From: Phytoseiulus persimilis
Lineage: Eukaryota > Arthropoda > Arachnida > Mesostigmata > Phytoseiidae
DNA: 64,000 nucleotides
Assembly: GCA_037576195.1 (NCBI GenBank)
Contig: CM075104.1
Coordinates: 3,912,775 to 3,976,774 of the forward strand
Direction: 5' to 3'
Part shown: positions 1 through 12,897 of the stretch, in pieces
Layout of the letters: every line of letters starts with the position of its first letter
Position numbering within the stretch: position 1 is the stretch's first letter
Program-made: the position numbers and the translations under genes
The notes under the pieces: model-generated
Seen by the model: the letters and a program-made list of their open reading frames with translations, nothing else
Databases searched by the model: none
Told to the model about the DNA's origin: nothing

Positions 1-3000
1 CGGGTTTCGAACCATCGACCGAGCTCAGAAATCGCGAGCTATATCCAAGGCCTGTGTACGAATGGTCTAACGAATTTTGCGGATCCTGAAAATCGGAAGG
101 CGGTCGAACGCGGCGCATTGGTGCAATGAGCCGGAAACTTCAAGGTATCGTACTTGGTACTAGATCAACGAGGAGCTTTGTCGGCCCATACATTGGACTT
201 TCTCCGATTGAGTGATCATCTGATTCAAAACTGAATACGGTCTGATTGCTGCGCCGCACACGATTCGTCAACGTGGCGGCAACGAGAAGGAACGGACGGC
301 CTCGTTCAAGTGCCTGTTTTCTAACAAACACTCAGATAAAATTTGTGGAGTAATCCTGGAACTCTCGCTGGATGATCAGATTCTTCCCGTGTCGACCGGT
401 TGCGCCAGAGCGCGGATGGCAAGCGGACAGATATTCTCGTTCTGTGGATCGCCTCGGAGGCGGGAAAACGAGTTCTGGGACGATGTATACCGGTCCCGGA
501 GACGCGGCCCTCGCGTCGGTCCGGCATTCAAATAGGGTCGAGGTATCGGGACAGAAACGCCCGCGCTAGTTAGCCCCTGTTTCGGAGATCTGCCGATGCT
601 CATTCGAGAAGAATGCTGGAGAAAAGTGTATACGAATAGCCATAGGTTAACGAGCAGCGCCATTTGTCTGAAGAGCATCCTTGTCACGGTCGTGTGATGG
701 CCAATGCATCATTGTTCACTCGAGAATGCAATAGATCCTGATACCTATGGCTGCTATCTCTGGCTTCGAGGGGTTCTCGGTGAGTAAGCATATCAGGCGC
801 GAGCCATTGATGGGCAGAATCACGACGGGGACGTTGGAAGAGGGAGACCCCAGTGAGGCGAACGGAAACGTGTACAAAAATGTCCCACGTGACCGGAGAA
901 AATCGAGTCAGTTGATTCAAAATTTCTCCCCACTCCGGGCTCACCCAGGACGTATTCCTCAGCACCATCGTGCGCAGCAGGCGGGGCCATGAGCTTTTCT
1001 CGCATCGTGGAACTTCTATGCACGACGAAGGTCGGAGTCCGAACAATGCTGCTCAGGTGACGATCTGGCTTATCGTGTGTCGGACAGCCTTCGCCGACTT
1101 CCTACTGCAATGCCACGCCAGAAAACTTGAAATGGCATGAATTTCCAGCGCGGCGGAAGTCTCGCCAACAGCTTGTTCTCGGTTTCAAGCTTGCCCCAGT
1201 TATCAGGTTGTGATTGAGGGGGCTAAATCGGAGTGCCTCCGGCGGAGTCTCGCTTTCCACTCCGAACTTTCTGGACCCCATCCCAACGGAGCGGTTAGAG
1301 CTCCATTCATTCCAGAACTGGCAAATTCACCAATGAGAAACTTTTTCCGTCGAAAACAAGCAGCACTGTTGTCGCTTCATACGATGTTACCGTCCCAAGA
1401 ACTCGGGGATGCCCGGAATCCTGTGAGCCGTCAATAGGAACCTTGTGCCTCATGACCGCAGCTGCGGTCCGGGGTATTTTTGTTGACATAATCAAGGAAC
1501 CACCCGGGATTCACGAGTAGTCCCGAGTCAAGTAGATATTCGAAGGTTTTTCCGCGGAAAATGCTAGTTTCTCAACTCGAGTTCGATACACGGTACATCG
1601 CGGTATTGTATATAGACTAACGACCCCGATAGGGCTCTCAAGTTATCATCCAATTCGTCCACTAGGAAGTAATCTCCGACTTTGGTCCTCGAGTCGCTTC
1701 GAGATATAACGAATTTCACTTTCCAAGGTCGCTGACCAAGCTTCAGTGGGAAGCTATCTGATTATGTGCGCTCGTGAGCGGGTAGTCTTCATTACGAGAG
1801 AAAATCGTTGCTTTGGATAGGCCACGCAGGGGAACCCGCAGCTCCAACTGAGGGAAGATGGGGGTCACTGTATTGAGCGATTTCCCGACCGCTGGAACCC
1901 TTCCACGGCGTCTCTTCTGTAACAGACGGAACTGAACTAAATCGGGTGTGCAAACCAGCGAATCGATCCACTCGCCGTGCAGTTCGTGTGGTCGATCCCA
2001 CTGTGATGAGCTCAAGTGCTCCCTAACCAGCCATTGATGAAGCTCTGTCAAGACCTGAGGCGCACTGTAAATGCTATATACCGAGTTTCTCCTAGGCGTT
2101 TCTATGACAACGAGTTGAGTGGCCCGCTTCTCAGAGTTCACGGTGCTTCTCGCTCACGACGCGACGGGTGGTTTTTGTAAGTTATGTTTGATTGACACCA
2201 CGGTGAGGAAAATCACTCGGGGATTCATGATGCATCGTAGATACTCAGCACAGAAGTCTCGTGATCTCGGTCCAGGCTTCACTTGGACTTACGGCTCGCT
2301 GGAATCATCCCATCCATCCCTGGAGTCTCCAAGGTTATCCACCGTGATGACTGGAGTGCGACTCAAGAAGCTATGGATCGAGACTGATCCGACTCGCCTC
2401 GTAGTCGGAGTGAGCTCAGCGAGCGTCGTTTTAATCTGGCGGTGTCAGTATACCGACGAAGAGGCTGGCGAACCGCGAATATTGAGCTGCGCCTCAGCGT
2501 CACTGACGCCGACGATCAGACGCAAGAGCCGCCGTCGGAGAGGTTGCCTTCGGGAAGGCGTGTGGGCATGTTCATGCGAGCATCTAGTAATGAACTGATG
2601 CTAATACATTCATTCGTAGTTGTGTTCTTATAGAAGCGCGACAGTTAGTTATCCGCTCGGGTTGGCGCCACTGACCACTGCGGCGGTGTTGTTGTTGCCA
2701 TTGCGCTGAGAGACAGACCACCTCGTTGAGTCTGGTCCCTGACGCGTACACCGAGCATTGAGACTGGCCCACGGAGACCGCCGGCACGGTGAAACTTCTC
2801 GAATCGCGGTGCCACCAGCAGCTAACCCACCGCTCAATAGACATATCTAAGTGGAACTCGGCGACTGTCAACATGCCCCGTGATGAGATTATCTGCGCTG
2901 GTTTCATCACCCCGAATCGTCCACTAGATCAGAGGCCAGGTATCTAGAAATGATCCCCCTCTCCCCGAAGAGCGCACTTGTTTGTGTATCAACAAGATAG

Positions 3001-6000
3001 CTCCCACAAAGACTGAACAAGGCGTTTCTGACCCAGCGGTGAGATGCGGATGAGCCGCTGGAGCCCCCTACCCTGTCGGACTCAGAAATCCGTGACGAAT
3101 CTTTTTCAGGACGATAGATGTTCTTCGAGAGGGATCCCGAATCGCGTGAGATCGGGGTAATCAGCGTTTCAGCGGGAACTCAAATTATTTTCTCAATTTC
3201 TTTCGCCGTACGGTCGACGTCAACCCGCGCCAGAATAGCTCAGGACACTCTTACGATAACAAAGCGTAGCATTCAGAATGTTCCGGGTGTTCTGCACAGC
3301 TGTGACCTTATTATAGCTATAGCAGTTGGCTGTCTCGCTTACGATGTATCCGATCGAATCTGGCACTCATTCCCAGTGAACTTCTCGGATTATTACTCGA
3401 GCGTTGCCGAGCGCAATACAAGTTCGTATCCAACCCCTGCCCCTCCTCCCTCCCAGCCGAGGTTGGTCGGTATAATAAGAGATTCCTTTTTTACGTTTTC
3501 CAGACTCTGATGTTATGCTGGCTCAGTCGGGCTGAAGGATTCATTGCTGGAACGAGCAGTCATCGATGATGTCCGTGGTTTTCAACTTCAACTCATTGAG
3601 GCATCCTCAGACGCCTACAGAGACATCGCCATGCAGTACGATGCGCAGCACCAAATACATCCATGTGTGAGTACCAAGATTCGGTCTTTCTTCTTTTCCC
3701 CCCCATCCGCAAACCACACTCCTCGTATCGCGAGCTCCGCAGCGATGACGCTACCCGACCGTCAGGGCCTCATGAATACGTTGACGGAAAGAAAGCGCTG
3801 ACCCGACTTACGTCACTCGCTGCGTTTATTTCCAGCTTTGAATAGCTTTAGTACGTCTCCTCATATAGACCAATTCAACCGCCACCCTCATGGGGAGAAT
3901 CGCCGTCTGGGAAGAAATGAGAATTTTCAAAAGAACCGCTTTTCATTCAAGATTTTCCTCACGCGCAGATGCGAAAGTTCATTCAGAATATTCGAATACA
4001 TCGCATGCGGTTAGCCCTCGGATCCGCTTCACAAGAGCCCCGCTTCAGGTGGTGTATTGTGCGGTTTGGTTTTCGGGTTGGCGGTACACGCGTCTCGCGA
4101 TCGCTTGAGTGTCGGCCGATAATCATCGTCATCATCGTCGTGGTCATCGCTTCCATTGGGCCAGAACAACGGCCATCGGCTCAAGTTTCCGACCATCCAG
4201 GCACCGGACTGCGGCTCGGCCGAACCCACAGGAACGAGAATCGATGTTTATTCTGGCGTCTGACTGTCAGAGCACTCGGACGCGGCCATCGGGGAGGCCC
4301 CATAAAGTTCTGAGTGTGCTCTCGGGCAGACCGATTATTTTCTGCCTCCAGCAAGGGACGATCGGAAGGAAGTCGATCGTAGGTGGTCGTGGTAGGCCGG
4401 AAATTCTACTATCGGCTTTCAGCAACGAATTGTCAACCCCCACCCCCTCAACCCATAATGAGAACCTTAGACTTCGAGCCCAAGGGAGGACATTTTCGAC
4501 GCTCGGAGGGACTGCCAGAAACCAAGATCCCGTCGGCGGTGTTCGAGCCAGCTTGAGCCATATTTCGAACATGATCACAAACGCTCGGGCTCGACATCTA
4601 GGGTCTGAGGCGCTGAGAAAAGTACTTCCCGCTCGACGCAGTCGCGCTTTCTGTGGCTTTCCGTGGAGAGAAACCAAAACGGAATCTGACCGGCGTGGTG
4701 GAAAAAGTCGGGAATGCGTTTTCTCGCTCCTCGCGCAGCTCTGACTCGTCTTCAACATTCGAATCTGGAGACACAATCGAATCACGATGAGGCCTCGTGC
4801 GGCCGTCGTATTTTCGCGGGACTCGGCCCTCGTTCCGTGTTTTTCGCGAGCAGAAGCCACCGTTTTCGGTGAGAGAACAATTCATCTGAGCCGGCTTCTC
4901 AGAGCGAGCTCTGAGATATGATTAAACATTCCAAGATTCTTCCTCTACTCAAAGGAAACATCATGGAAAATCACCACTCGATCAGGAAAGATTGACCAGA
5001 TTCCTCGTTCGCGAGTTCAATGACTGACCATTCTGCCCGTAGGCATCTCAGCAGGGAACGAGTTTCCCCTAAATCTAAGCGCGCCGCCGTGACCTGAACG
5101 CATGTTTAGGAAACCCAGAAGCGTCGGGAAATGAATTCTTGGATCTGTTACTCGGTCTGAAACGTGAAAAGGGGTTAAACGCTGCGTTTAATTCTCTCAG
5201 ATTGAAACCTTCAAAAACTACAAAGTTTTCTACGCTAGCAGAGAAACAGCTGGGAACGGAAATTTGCGAAACGGGCGCCTAATGGGATTTTGGCAGCAGT
5301 TCATTGCATTCGATTGCTCCAGACACGCGTAGGACAATACGGATCATCGACTAGATGAATTGGGAAACACCGGTTCGTAAAACGCAGATGATAGTTTGAA
5401 AACTGAAACACTCGGCTCGGTTTGCGGAGTTCGGCCATAGCGGACTACAATAGATATATATTGTAGGCGTTTCGCGCAGACATCCGGCGCTGTTGTCCTG
5501 AGCGAATGTCAATAAGGAACTTCAACCGCTTGGTTTCTGTCACGTCAACGAAATCTGAATTTCCCACATCGAGTCCTCACAGCGCCGGCCACCGACCGAG
5601 CTGACGATGAGACCTCTTCTTTGTCGAAAGCAAATAATTCCAGGGAGAGAGGGTTCTGCTATGAACTACGGAGGAAACGCGCGAGGAAGAGGAGGATAGG
5701 CGTTTAGATGGCCTCTGGAATAACACGTTGCAACTACGCCCGTTTTCGTCGTGACCTGCGAACGAAATCGACTTCCAAAACATGGCACACCGGTCAGCGC
5801 GAGATTTGATGAACCATCCGCACACACTCACTCAGAAGAAGCTCTCGCTCGGATGTTGGGTGTGGAGTCACAAGTTCGGGCAGGAGGGCACACGATGGTT
5901 CCCGATCCAGAAAGCCGCGGGTCAGCAGTCGGAGGCGTTCGTTGGGCGATGAAGAGTTTTGTTCATGAGGCGCTTTTCAAAGGAGGAGAACGAGTCTTTG

Positions 6001-6930
6001 TTCGAACGAGTTGAATGCGTCCACGGGGAGGAGGAGGACGTGAAGTCGTCCGACGAAGACAACGGAGAGGTGGGTTGCTTGCAACATTGCGGAGTCAAAA
6101 GGCGCCGCCGCTGCGAATTGTGCTAAGACAAACCAACGATTGTCAACTCCTGCGGACATCTGACCATCGGTCGTCTGTGTGATTGAGAGCCCTCGTACAA
6201 ATATTCCTCCTCGACTTTGCGGAACAATCGATAACGTGAATACTCTTGGGATTCTCAAGAGCCGGAGAAAACTTGAAAACTACAACGCTGTTCACCGGTA
6301 GCCTCCGCCGTCGGGTTGGCAGACAGAGAAATAAACTTCCGACCACACTAAGTTCTGTCATTTCTTGTAACAAACGACGAAAACCTTCGGCAAACGTCGG
6401 CTCAAAGCATCGGTGCGGCTTAATTAAAGCCGGAGTCCGGCAGCGTGACTCCTCTCCGGACCAGATTTTTCACTCCAATGATTTCTCCATCATTAACTCA
6501 CTAGTTCTGTTCCCGTTGACCGGACTGTCTGGCTCGTCCAATCTGACGCGCCGACAGAAAAGAAGTGCTCCGGAAAACCTCCTCACTCAACGTCGCCATT
6601 GACGGCGGAAGTTCAACACGGATCCGAGAGGTCACCGGGCACCGCAGTCAACTACGGTGTCCAAAAACTTTCGATAGAATTGATTGCGTCCGCAGCGAGC
6701 TGACTCGGCCAACGCGCCGCTGATCGATTGATTTGGCTGATGGATCGATTGAGAGTGGGACTCGTGGGTCATCATCCAGACACATCGGACCAGTCGCTCG
6801 AGTAATCGAAGAAGATCTCCTGGTCTGAGGTTTTGGACCCCCCCCCCCCCTCCCCCAAGGTTTCGAATCTTTCGGCGACTCTTTTTCTGGAGCTGGTCGT
6901 TACCTGAGTCTGTTCGCAATCGCACTTCCT
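1..6930. other. Gene-poor stretch, no supported gene
   Basis: I find no recognisable domain, splice-supported exon chain or RNA gene here. Open frames of up to about 210 codons overlap on opposite strands around 4.1-4.9 kb, have no family signature and do not extend across splice sites, so I treat them as chance. A CATCGT-type trinucleotide-rich patch lies near 4125-4155, and a run of 13 C at 6838-6850 is followed by one T and five more C. Confidence 0.5.
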
Positions 6931-6940
6931 TTGGAGCATT

Positions 6941-7545
6941 TGATCGTGCCCGCTGTACCGCAGAGGAGGGGCACACTGCGGCTTCCAGTCGCGCTGCGCG
7001 AACCCAGTGTCTTGTTCAGAAAAGTCTCCTTAACGCTTACAAGCGTTTCAAGATCGGTGACGACAGCTATTGCTACGTTACCTGCATCCCGATTGAGCTC
7101 GCCGAGTCAACTCAGGCCTCAGACAGCTTCAATGTTGTCGTTGTGAATATCGGTTTTAGGTCTGTGAGGGGCATGGTTGCCACGGTGCTCTTGCGCAAGC
7201 GGTCCTGGATGAGGACGGTGAAGCAGGAACCATGACTTGTTTGCAGGAGTATGAGGCGGTTGAATCGAAACGCATTTCGATCGACTCGTTCCCGGGGAGT
7301 GATTTTCCCCCTTTACTCAGCCGTGAAACTGCTCGCGAGCTCGAGGCCGTTCAAGAGCCAGTGCCAACTCCTTCGGAAAATGATCCTACTCGAGAGGTAT
7401 CAGGTTGAGCTTTCACTCGCCGCTCCTTCGGACGCCCAGCTGAGGCTCGGGATTCCCGGAGTTTCAATGCTCTGTCCGGTGTCCTGGATTGTGAATCGCC
7501 GGAGGAGCTCAAATCTCGGCTAAAATCTCACACGAAGGACGGATG
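6941..7545 (+). CDS. Possible coding exons, unidentified
   Basis: Two neighbouring plus-strand frames read like protein. The first covers about 6941-7155 and contains the segment AYKRFKIGDDSYCYV. The second starts after a TTTTAG acceptor-like site at about 7158, contains CEGHGCHGALAQAVLDEDGE and continues to about 7400. No family is recognised and no start codon, complete splice pattern or poly(A) signal on this strand could be fixed. The stretch runs towards, and is antisense to, the 3' end of the zinc-finger gene. It may be a small real gene, a decayed one, or chance. Confidence 0.2.
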
Positions 7546-7610
7546 TCTCCGTTCGACTAGAAACGGATTCGGGGGAGGATGGAATACGCTAGAGGGAGTT
7601 GAAGTGTCAT

Positions 7611-7616
7611 TTTATT
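7611..7616 (-). other. Poly(A) signal of the zinc-finger gene
   Basis: AATAAA on the minus strand, about 245 bases after the zinc-finger gene's stop codon. Confidence 0.6.
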
Positions 7617-7857
7617 TGTCTGTACAAATATACAGGACTGACGACGGTCACAGCTCCGCGAGGAACCGAATTCTCAGGATCTTTGAGCGGCACGCCGATA
7701 TCCCACGGCAGCGCTTGAATCGTTGTCCAGCTTCCAGACTCATCCCGTTCGCCTGAAGCTAATCGTCGAGGCCCGAATTCGTTGGGAACGGATGGGAGAA
7801 CTGAACAGGGTAGAAAACAGGAGGAATGAATTCAGAATATTGTTTGAGCCTCAACGT

Positions 7858-9363
7858 TCATCGCTTCCTCCGTCGCTGCAGTATAGCTGGGATTCGTTTC
7901 GCCTTCGTTGGTGATCCTTTGGACGAGGATGGCGCCGCGACATCGATTCGTATCACATCGGAATCATCTGCAGTAATGCTCAGATGAGCGAGCGAACCTG
8001 CACTGACCTCTGAATTCAGAGTCACAGCACCCATCTTGCGTAACTCCTCGAGGTCCCTCTCGGTGCTGAGAACTTTGACTGGATTCCCACATTCATCGGT
8101 TATCTCCGAAACGATTTGAGGCTCATCATCGTCATCATAAATTGTTTTGGCCGCGATGGCCACTATGTCTTCCGTGGGAGTATTGCTCTCAATGTGATCT
8201 CCGTTTCGGTAATCACAGTGCAAGCAGCTGAGAATCTTGTTGTCGGGTCCTCGGTGCGTTTTAGTCACGACGTGCTTGCAGCTCGGACAGTGTGCAGTGT
8301 AATAATCGTAGTTTTTCAAGTGACGAGCGATGTCGGTCACCTGCTTCGATTTGAATTTGCAGATACCGCACAGAAACCACTCTCCTCGTTTCTTCAGGGC
8401 GTAAACTCCGGGAGTTGCGGCTACATGGAGTCGGTTGGGCTCTAGACTTTTGGAGCTCCGAATTTGAGGCGTTGGTGCAGTCGGAGCTTGAGCTCCTGTT
8501 CCGACCTGAGATTCGTTCTCGACCAACTCGGAAGCCTCGGTCCCCAAGCTTTCTTTCTTCCTTTTGCTCAGAAGTTTCCCACAGAATTGCACCTTCAACG
8601 GTCCTTTGAGTTTTGAGCTCTTCGGTGATTCTTCGAGTGCTTGCTTCTTGGCAAGCTTAGTTACGATTGAAGGATTCTCCTTCTTCGACTTCCGGATTTT
8701 CGGCGGAGGAGTGAACTTTGTCCCGTTCCTCCGTCTTCGTTTGAGCCGTTCTTTCGGTGTGTCCTCAGTTTCGTTCGGGTCGACCTCATCCAGGATCTCG
8801 ATCTCTTCCTCGTCGATATACTGTTTCTCGCTCAGATTCCGTTGGGCGTCTGCTAGTCGTCTCTCTTGAGATTCTCTTACGACCTGCTCTTCCAAAGACG
8901 CAGCAGCTTGCTGGATCGCGTACTCCAACGATTGAGTTGAACGAGGCTCTGAGCTAGGTGGTGGGGACTGCAAGGCGGGGCCATCTGGAGCTTCCTCTTC
9001 CTCTGGAATCTCTTCCTGGCGACCGCGCTTCTTGGAAGAAGCACATGTTGTCGATATATCCAGCGGATGCGGCGTCCAATGGGCGCTCGAGCGCAGACAG
9101 AGCCGTTTGTCGACTGTTGGTTCGGGTGAGATTATCGATTCTTGCCGGGATGTTACGCTGCAAGCTGTAACACTCTCGTTGTCCGTTCCAGCGCAGCTGT
9201 CTTGAGATTCTGTGGGGTGAGCTGAGTCTCCGAGATCCGCCTTGAGAGCTCGATGGAGTTCACACGAGTCTCCCGTCGTTCCTGTCAGCTCTGCGAATGG
9301 ACAGAATCGAATCACACTTTTAGTTCGCGACCAGACCGAGCCAAGAATTTTCACCGCTCGGAT
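7858..9363 (-). CDS. C2H2-type zinc-finger nuclear protein (5' end incomplete)
   Basis: A long open exon of about 500 codons ends in a basic tail (QRRRKR). The N-terminal two thirds are acidic and low-complexity, with basic clusters that look like nuclear localisation signals (LKRRRRNGTK and KIRKSKKE). Near residues 326-390 there are closely spaced zinc-binding pairs: WFLCGICKF, then HCPSCKH, then SCLHCDYR, with histidines between them. This arrangement suggests two atypical zinc fingers. The frame has no early ATG. A good acceptor (CTAACAG, with CTAAC also serving as a branch-point candidate) lies just before 9363, so at least one short upstream exon must carry the start; I could not place it. 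A role in DNA or chromatin binding is inferred from the composition only. The stop codon is about 1.9 kb from the end of KTI12, which lies upstream on the same strand. Confidence 0.75.
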   Translation of the reverse strand: MRAVKILGSVWSRTKSVIRFCPFAELTGTTGDSCELHRALKADLGDSAHPTESQDSCAGTDNESVTACSVTSRQESIISPEPTVDKRLCLRSSAHWTPHPLDISTTCASSKKRGRQEEIPEEEEAPDGPALQSPPPSSEPRSTQSLEYAIQQAAASLEEQVVRESQERRLADAQRNLSEKQYIDEEEIEILDEVDPNETEDTPKERLKRRRRNGTKFTPPPKIRKSKKENPSIVTKLAKKQALEESPKSSKLKGPLKVQFCGKLLSKRKKESLGTEASELVENESQVGTGAQAPTAPTPQIRSSKSLEPNRLHVAATPGVYALKKRGEWFLCGICKFKSKQVTDIARHLKNYDYYTAHCPSCKHVVTKTHRGPDNKILSCLHCDYRNGDHIESNTPTEDIVAIAAKTIYDDDDEPQIVSEITDECGNPVKVLSTERDLEELRKMGAVTLNSEVSAGSLAHLSITADDSDVIRIDVAAPSSSKGSPTKAKRIPAILQRRRKR

Positions 9364-9686
9364 CTGTTAGGAGTTCATCGAATCACGAGAGTTCAATGAC
9401 GAGATCGTTTTGCGGTTCCCCGAAATCGCCGCCATCATTTACTATGAGATGGAGGAATCTGGACGGGATCTGGGGACTTTATGAATGGTGGAAATCAATC
9501 CTCGAATCGTTGAGTCGAGTCGCGAATGGATGGAACAGTTTCCAGGGGATGCCCACCATGTTGCCCCAGCTATCGAGTCGGTCTGAAAGAAAGCAGGAGT
9601 TTAGGACTTCATTCAAGATGTCGGGCTTCGACGTATGTGATCGCGATTCGAGAAAGGTATCTACGCGGAATATGAGAGCATCAGAA

Positions 9687-9692
9687 TTTATT
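9687..9692 (-). other. Poly(A) signal of KTI12
   Basis: AATAAA on the minus strand, about 45 bases after the KTI12 stop codon. Confidence 0.65.
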
Positions 9693-9736
9693 TGTACACA
9701 GGCTATCAAATTGATGTATCCCATAGCAGGTGACGC

Positions 9737-11170
9737 TCATATCGCAGTGTTCCTTATATAACTTTCAAACAAGGGTCCGATCTTGCTGGTGTCCTCGATT
9801 GGATTCTGCTTCACATATGTGATAAACTGTCGTCGAAGCCGACATAGTTCGGGGAGGGTGATCATTCGATCCACGTAATCGGCCGGATTCTTGAGCACTT
9901 TATCGACGGTCTCTTGCGTCAACCGGTCGAGATCATAGAGGAAATTCGTCGACAGAATAGGTTGCTGCAAACATCGGACAGATTCGTGATTTTTGAGCAG
10001 GTTCCTAACCAACGGAGAAGGGAAGGAAATATCGACAATGTACCATATTCAAGCAGTTACGCGGATAATTGAGCTTACTGCCATTGTCGCCTGATTTGGC
10101 GGTGGAGCTTTTCTCTGGAAGAGTGCGGCCTCCACTTCCTCGAAGGGGATATTATCTTCCTGTTGAACTGTTATCAGTGGTGAATCCCAACGATTTTTAG
10201 AATAGGGATCTTCATATCTGGAATTCGCGAAAATTTCCTCAGCGAGGGCCATTATCCAACTCCCGCTGCAGTAATTTCCGGGCTTAGACACGGCCTCATC
10301 CGTGAAAGAAACTGTTCTGTCGAACTGTCGAGCATGAACCTGAGAATCAAGGCGTCAAATGTTTGCCTGCTGTACTGATCTTCCTCAGGCCGTCGCAGGT
10401 TGTTGACCCACGCACTTTCCACATTAACGGGCAAAGCTATGGTGCACCTGGTTGTTTTCATTGACTTTGAGAGGCAGTAAAGTTCATACCTGAAATGAAT
10501 GAATTCCTCCAATCGTAGGATCCCAGTCATGCCTTGTGGTGGTGATTTCATTGGATACATTGAACGAGTATTTTGAGTTTTCAGAGCTGCTGAGACGGTC
10601 GTCGTCGCACAGGAAGTTGAGAACTCTATGTCTCCCAAATCGATAAGCCCGTTGAGGATAAGTGTTCTCTCTCTGTGATCCAGAAGAGCTCCACAACAAA
10701 TGGTCGCAGACGGATCTTCTATGCGGCAAATGAACATTATTTTTACCGATAGCCTTTTATGTAGTTCCCCGCATCGAATATCAAAACAGCGTCCCGACTC
10801 AGCTTCCGTTGCACTTCTGCTAAGAGGCGGGCCCTCAGCTCTTTTTCCTCCGTTGAGTCCATGAAAACTTTATTCCTGTCCAGGTTTTCTCCGTCGGAAA
10901 CTGTGACTACCTGGAAACAATGCGAGATATACATCAGTGATCTTGCCGAAGTGTTGTTATCCGATCAGAGTAGAACAGACTTGAATTGAAGTTCATTTCT
11001 GTGATATGACAGCTGTTTGACAACGAACATCGGACAGTGGTTGTTCTGGCGTCCACGGGGTTTGAACCGACCTCTTTCTCAGGATACTTTTCCCGGAAGA
11101 AGTCTGTCAACTGTTTCGAGCGGAGCGTCTTTCCACTCGCCGGATAACCTGTCATGACGATCAGAGGCAT
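9737..11170 (-). CDS. KTI12: KTI12, Elongator-associated P-loop protein
   Basis: KTI12 is a small ATPase related to O-phosphoseryl-tRNA kinase. It works with the Elongator complex in modifying wobble uridines of tRNA. Five exons join in frame with GT/AG ends: 11170-11072, 10910-10747, 10489-10340, 10217-10079 and 9964-9737 (259 codons). The protein opens MPLIVMTGYPASGKT, with the Walker A loop at residues 8-15. It keeps the family blocks DAGNYIKGYRYELYC, TFDALILR, SKNRWDSPL, NFLYDLDRLTQ and ELCRLRRQFITYVK in the expected order. At about 260 residues it is shorter than most homologues (roughly 300-350), mainly in the middle. The start is the only ATG in front of the P-loop. The upstream stretch at 11230-11760 has weak coding character on the same strand, which I could not turn into a gene. 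Confidence 0.92.
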
Positions 11171-12680
11171 CTGAGCAGGGAATGGAGAGAAGATGTTTTA
11201 TACGCGCAGTGTGGTCTCAACGTCAGATTCGCCGATATCTCAATCTTCCATTCCGGCGACAATTTTCGACATATGAATCTGAGTAAGAACTTGGGAACTC
11301 ACATTGGTAGGTTGAATTAAAACCGAGACCACACAAGTCTGGAACGCCACAACAGAGCAACGATTTTAAATCGCGGACAAAGTGTCGGAAAGTTGGTCTG
11401 CTCCGTCCTCCCGACGGCCGCCTGTACAACCGCGCGCAGATCACCACTGGCTGAACTTCTATTGTCGTCGCTATTCTCAGCGCCGTTTTCACTGCTGAAC
11501 GGCTTTTCGGGACCGAAAACCAAGGACATGAAATAGAGTTCTCCAACGAGACCTTCAGAGAAATGGATACCACTCGCGCTAGCCAACCCAGATGTGAGCC
11601 ACTGGATTACTATATGCGAAAGTGTATCACCTTCCCATGGAGCGTAATTTTCATCGTCCCGAGAGCTGGAAGCATTTCATGATCCCCTTGAAGTCTTCTG
11701 ACGGGTTGCTCGCTAGATAGGGTGGCAAGGTTTGGCATACGTGTTTGGGACATGGTAGATCATGGGTGACTCTTGATGAGTTTCAATTTTGAGCTAGGGA
11801 GAGACGGAGCAGCATCACAATATGTATCTGGAATTTTGGGACGGAGATGTCCAAGCTGAATCGATGGATGAACTTGAGCAGCTCTGACTAGCCACCTCTC
11901 ATGCAGGTTTTTCCCTGATATGAGGCAGAAACAAAATGGACCAAACGTGCCTTCTCGATCAGGGAGGAGAGCACAAAATACATGACGGCTCGTCGAGAGG
12001 GCGAAGAGTCGGATGCAACGATCGCTCTCTCTCCCTGCTCTGAGGGTTTCACGAAAAATCTTCCAGGAAGAACTCAAGTTCCTCAAAGAACCAGGCACTT
12101 GGAAGCATTCCGATGCCCCTAACGATGTGATGCCCGGGCGGACCACCCTGGCCTCTCGCTCCGCCACTGGCGAGGATGTGTTCGTACCACGAATATTCAA
12201 CGGGCTCCCTAATTCCCAGTAGAGCCGGGAACGTTTTTCGACAACTAACTCGGAACAACAGAGCCGAGTTCGTAGGATGAGCAGCTGAGCATTGCAGGAT
12301 GTTCTCTCGTTCGGCTCGTTGGAATGCTTTTAGCCCCCCGAAGTCGTAGGAGCCCGAGAATCATTGAGGCAGCGTCCGTTCGAAGCTCGTATCCGACTTC
12401 AGATTGCATCGACGTTGTTGACCGAGCATGGGACCGAGCCCGCTTTGTCGAACAAATTTGAATGCCGTCCGTTGGGTGACTATTGCAGGGAACAATGTCT
12501 TAAGAATGATCGGAGTCGAATTCCAAATGTAATCGAAACGCGTGAGCCCACACCCTGGGCCTTCCTGGGGCTGCGCTCCTCCAAGGCGAAGTTCTCTTAG
12601 ATCACGGCTGGGTAATTAACTCCGAGTCACAACAAATCAGAGAGACCTTGAACTACTTTCGGAGCAGTTTGCATCGATCT
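11171..12680. other. No supported gene; weak minus-strand coding character
   Basis: This interval upstream of KTI12 holds open frames of 90-146 codons on the minus strand, such as 11317-11586 (contains GELYFMSLVFGPEKPF) and 11760-12200. None matches a known family and splice phases between them do not fit. I record them as unassigned. Confidence 0.3.
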
Positions 12681-12682
12681 CA

Positions 12683-12897
12683 TCACATTCTCTCACTCAA
12701 CGTTATCCTCATTGATCTGTCAGGATCTGGAGGAAACGTCATCGGAAGGATCACACTTCCTTCGCTCTCGAGTGTTCCCATAATACAATGTCCACACCAC
12801 GTATTGTTCGCGCAGCGAACAGCTTCAATCGCGAAATCCCTATCATAAAGTCCCAGATTTGGATTCATCCTGTACCCGAAGCTATAGAATTTTGCAG
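12683..12897 (-). CDS. Possible C-terminal exon, unidentified
   Basis: A minus-strand frame of about 70 codons contains YRMNPNLGLYDRDFAIEAV and a cysteine-rich NNTWCGHC segment, then a stop. It looks more protein-like than its surroundings. A second frame immediately upstream (13059-12870, contains RRYDKNDPDVFGHQRAYTRQ) could belong to the same gene, but I could not find a clean intron joining them. No family is recognised. Confidence 0.2.

Noticed and set aside
1-60. GGTTCGAAACC on the minus strand, like a tRNA T-arm
   Set aside because: It is cut by the window edge and the bases upstream do not form D or anticodon stems.
4109-4860. Overlapping open frames of 211 (plus) and 197 (minus) codons
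   Set aside because: Both have low-complexity Arg/Ser/Pro composition, no family signature and no splice context; they reflect a GC-rich patch with few stops.
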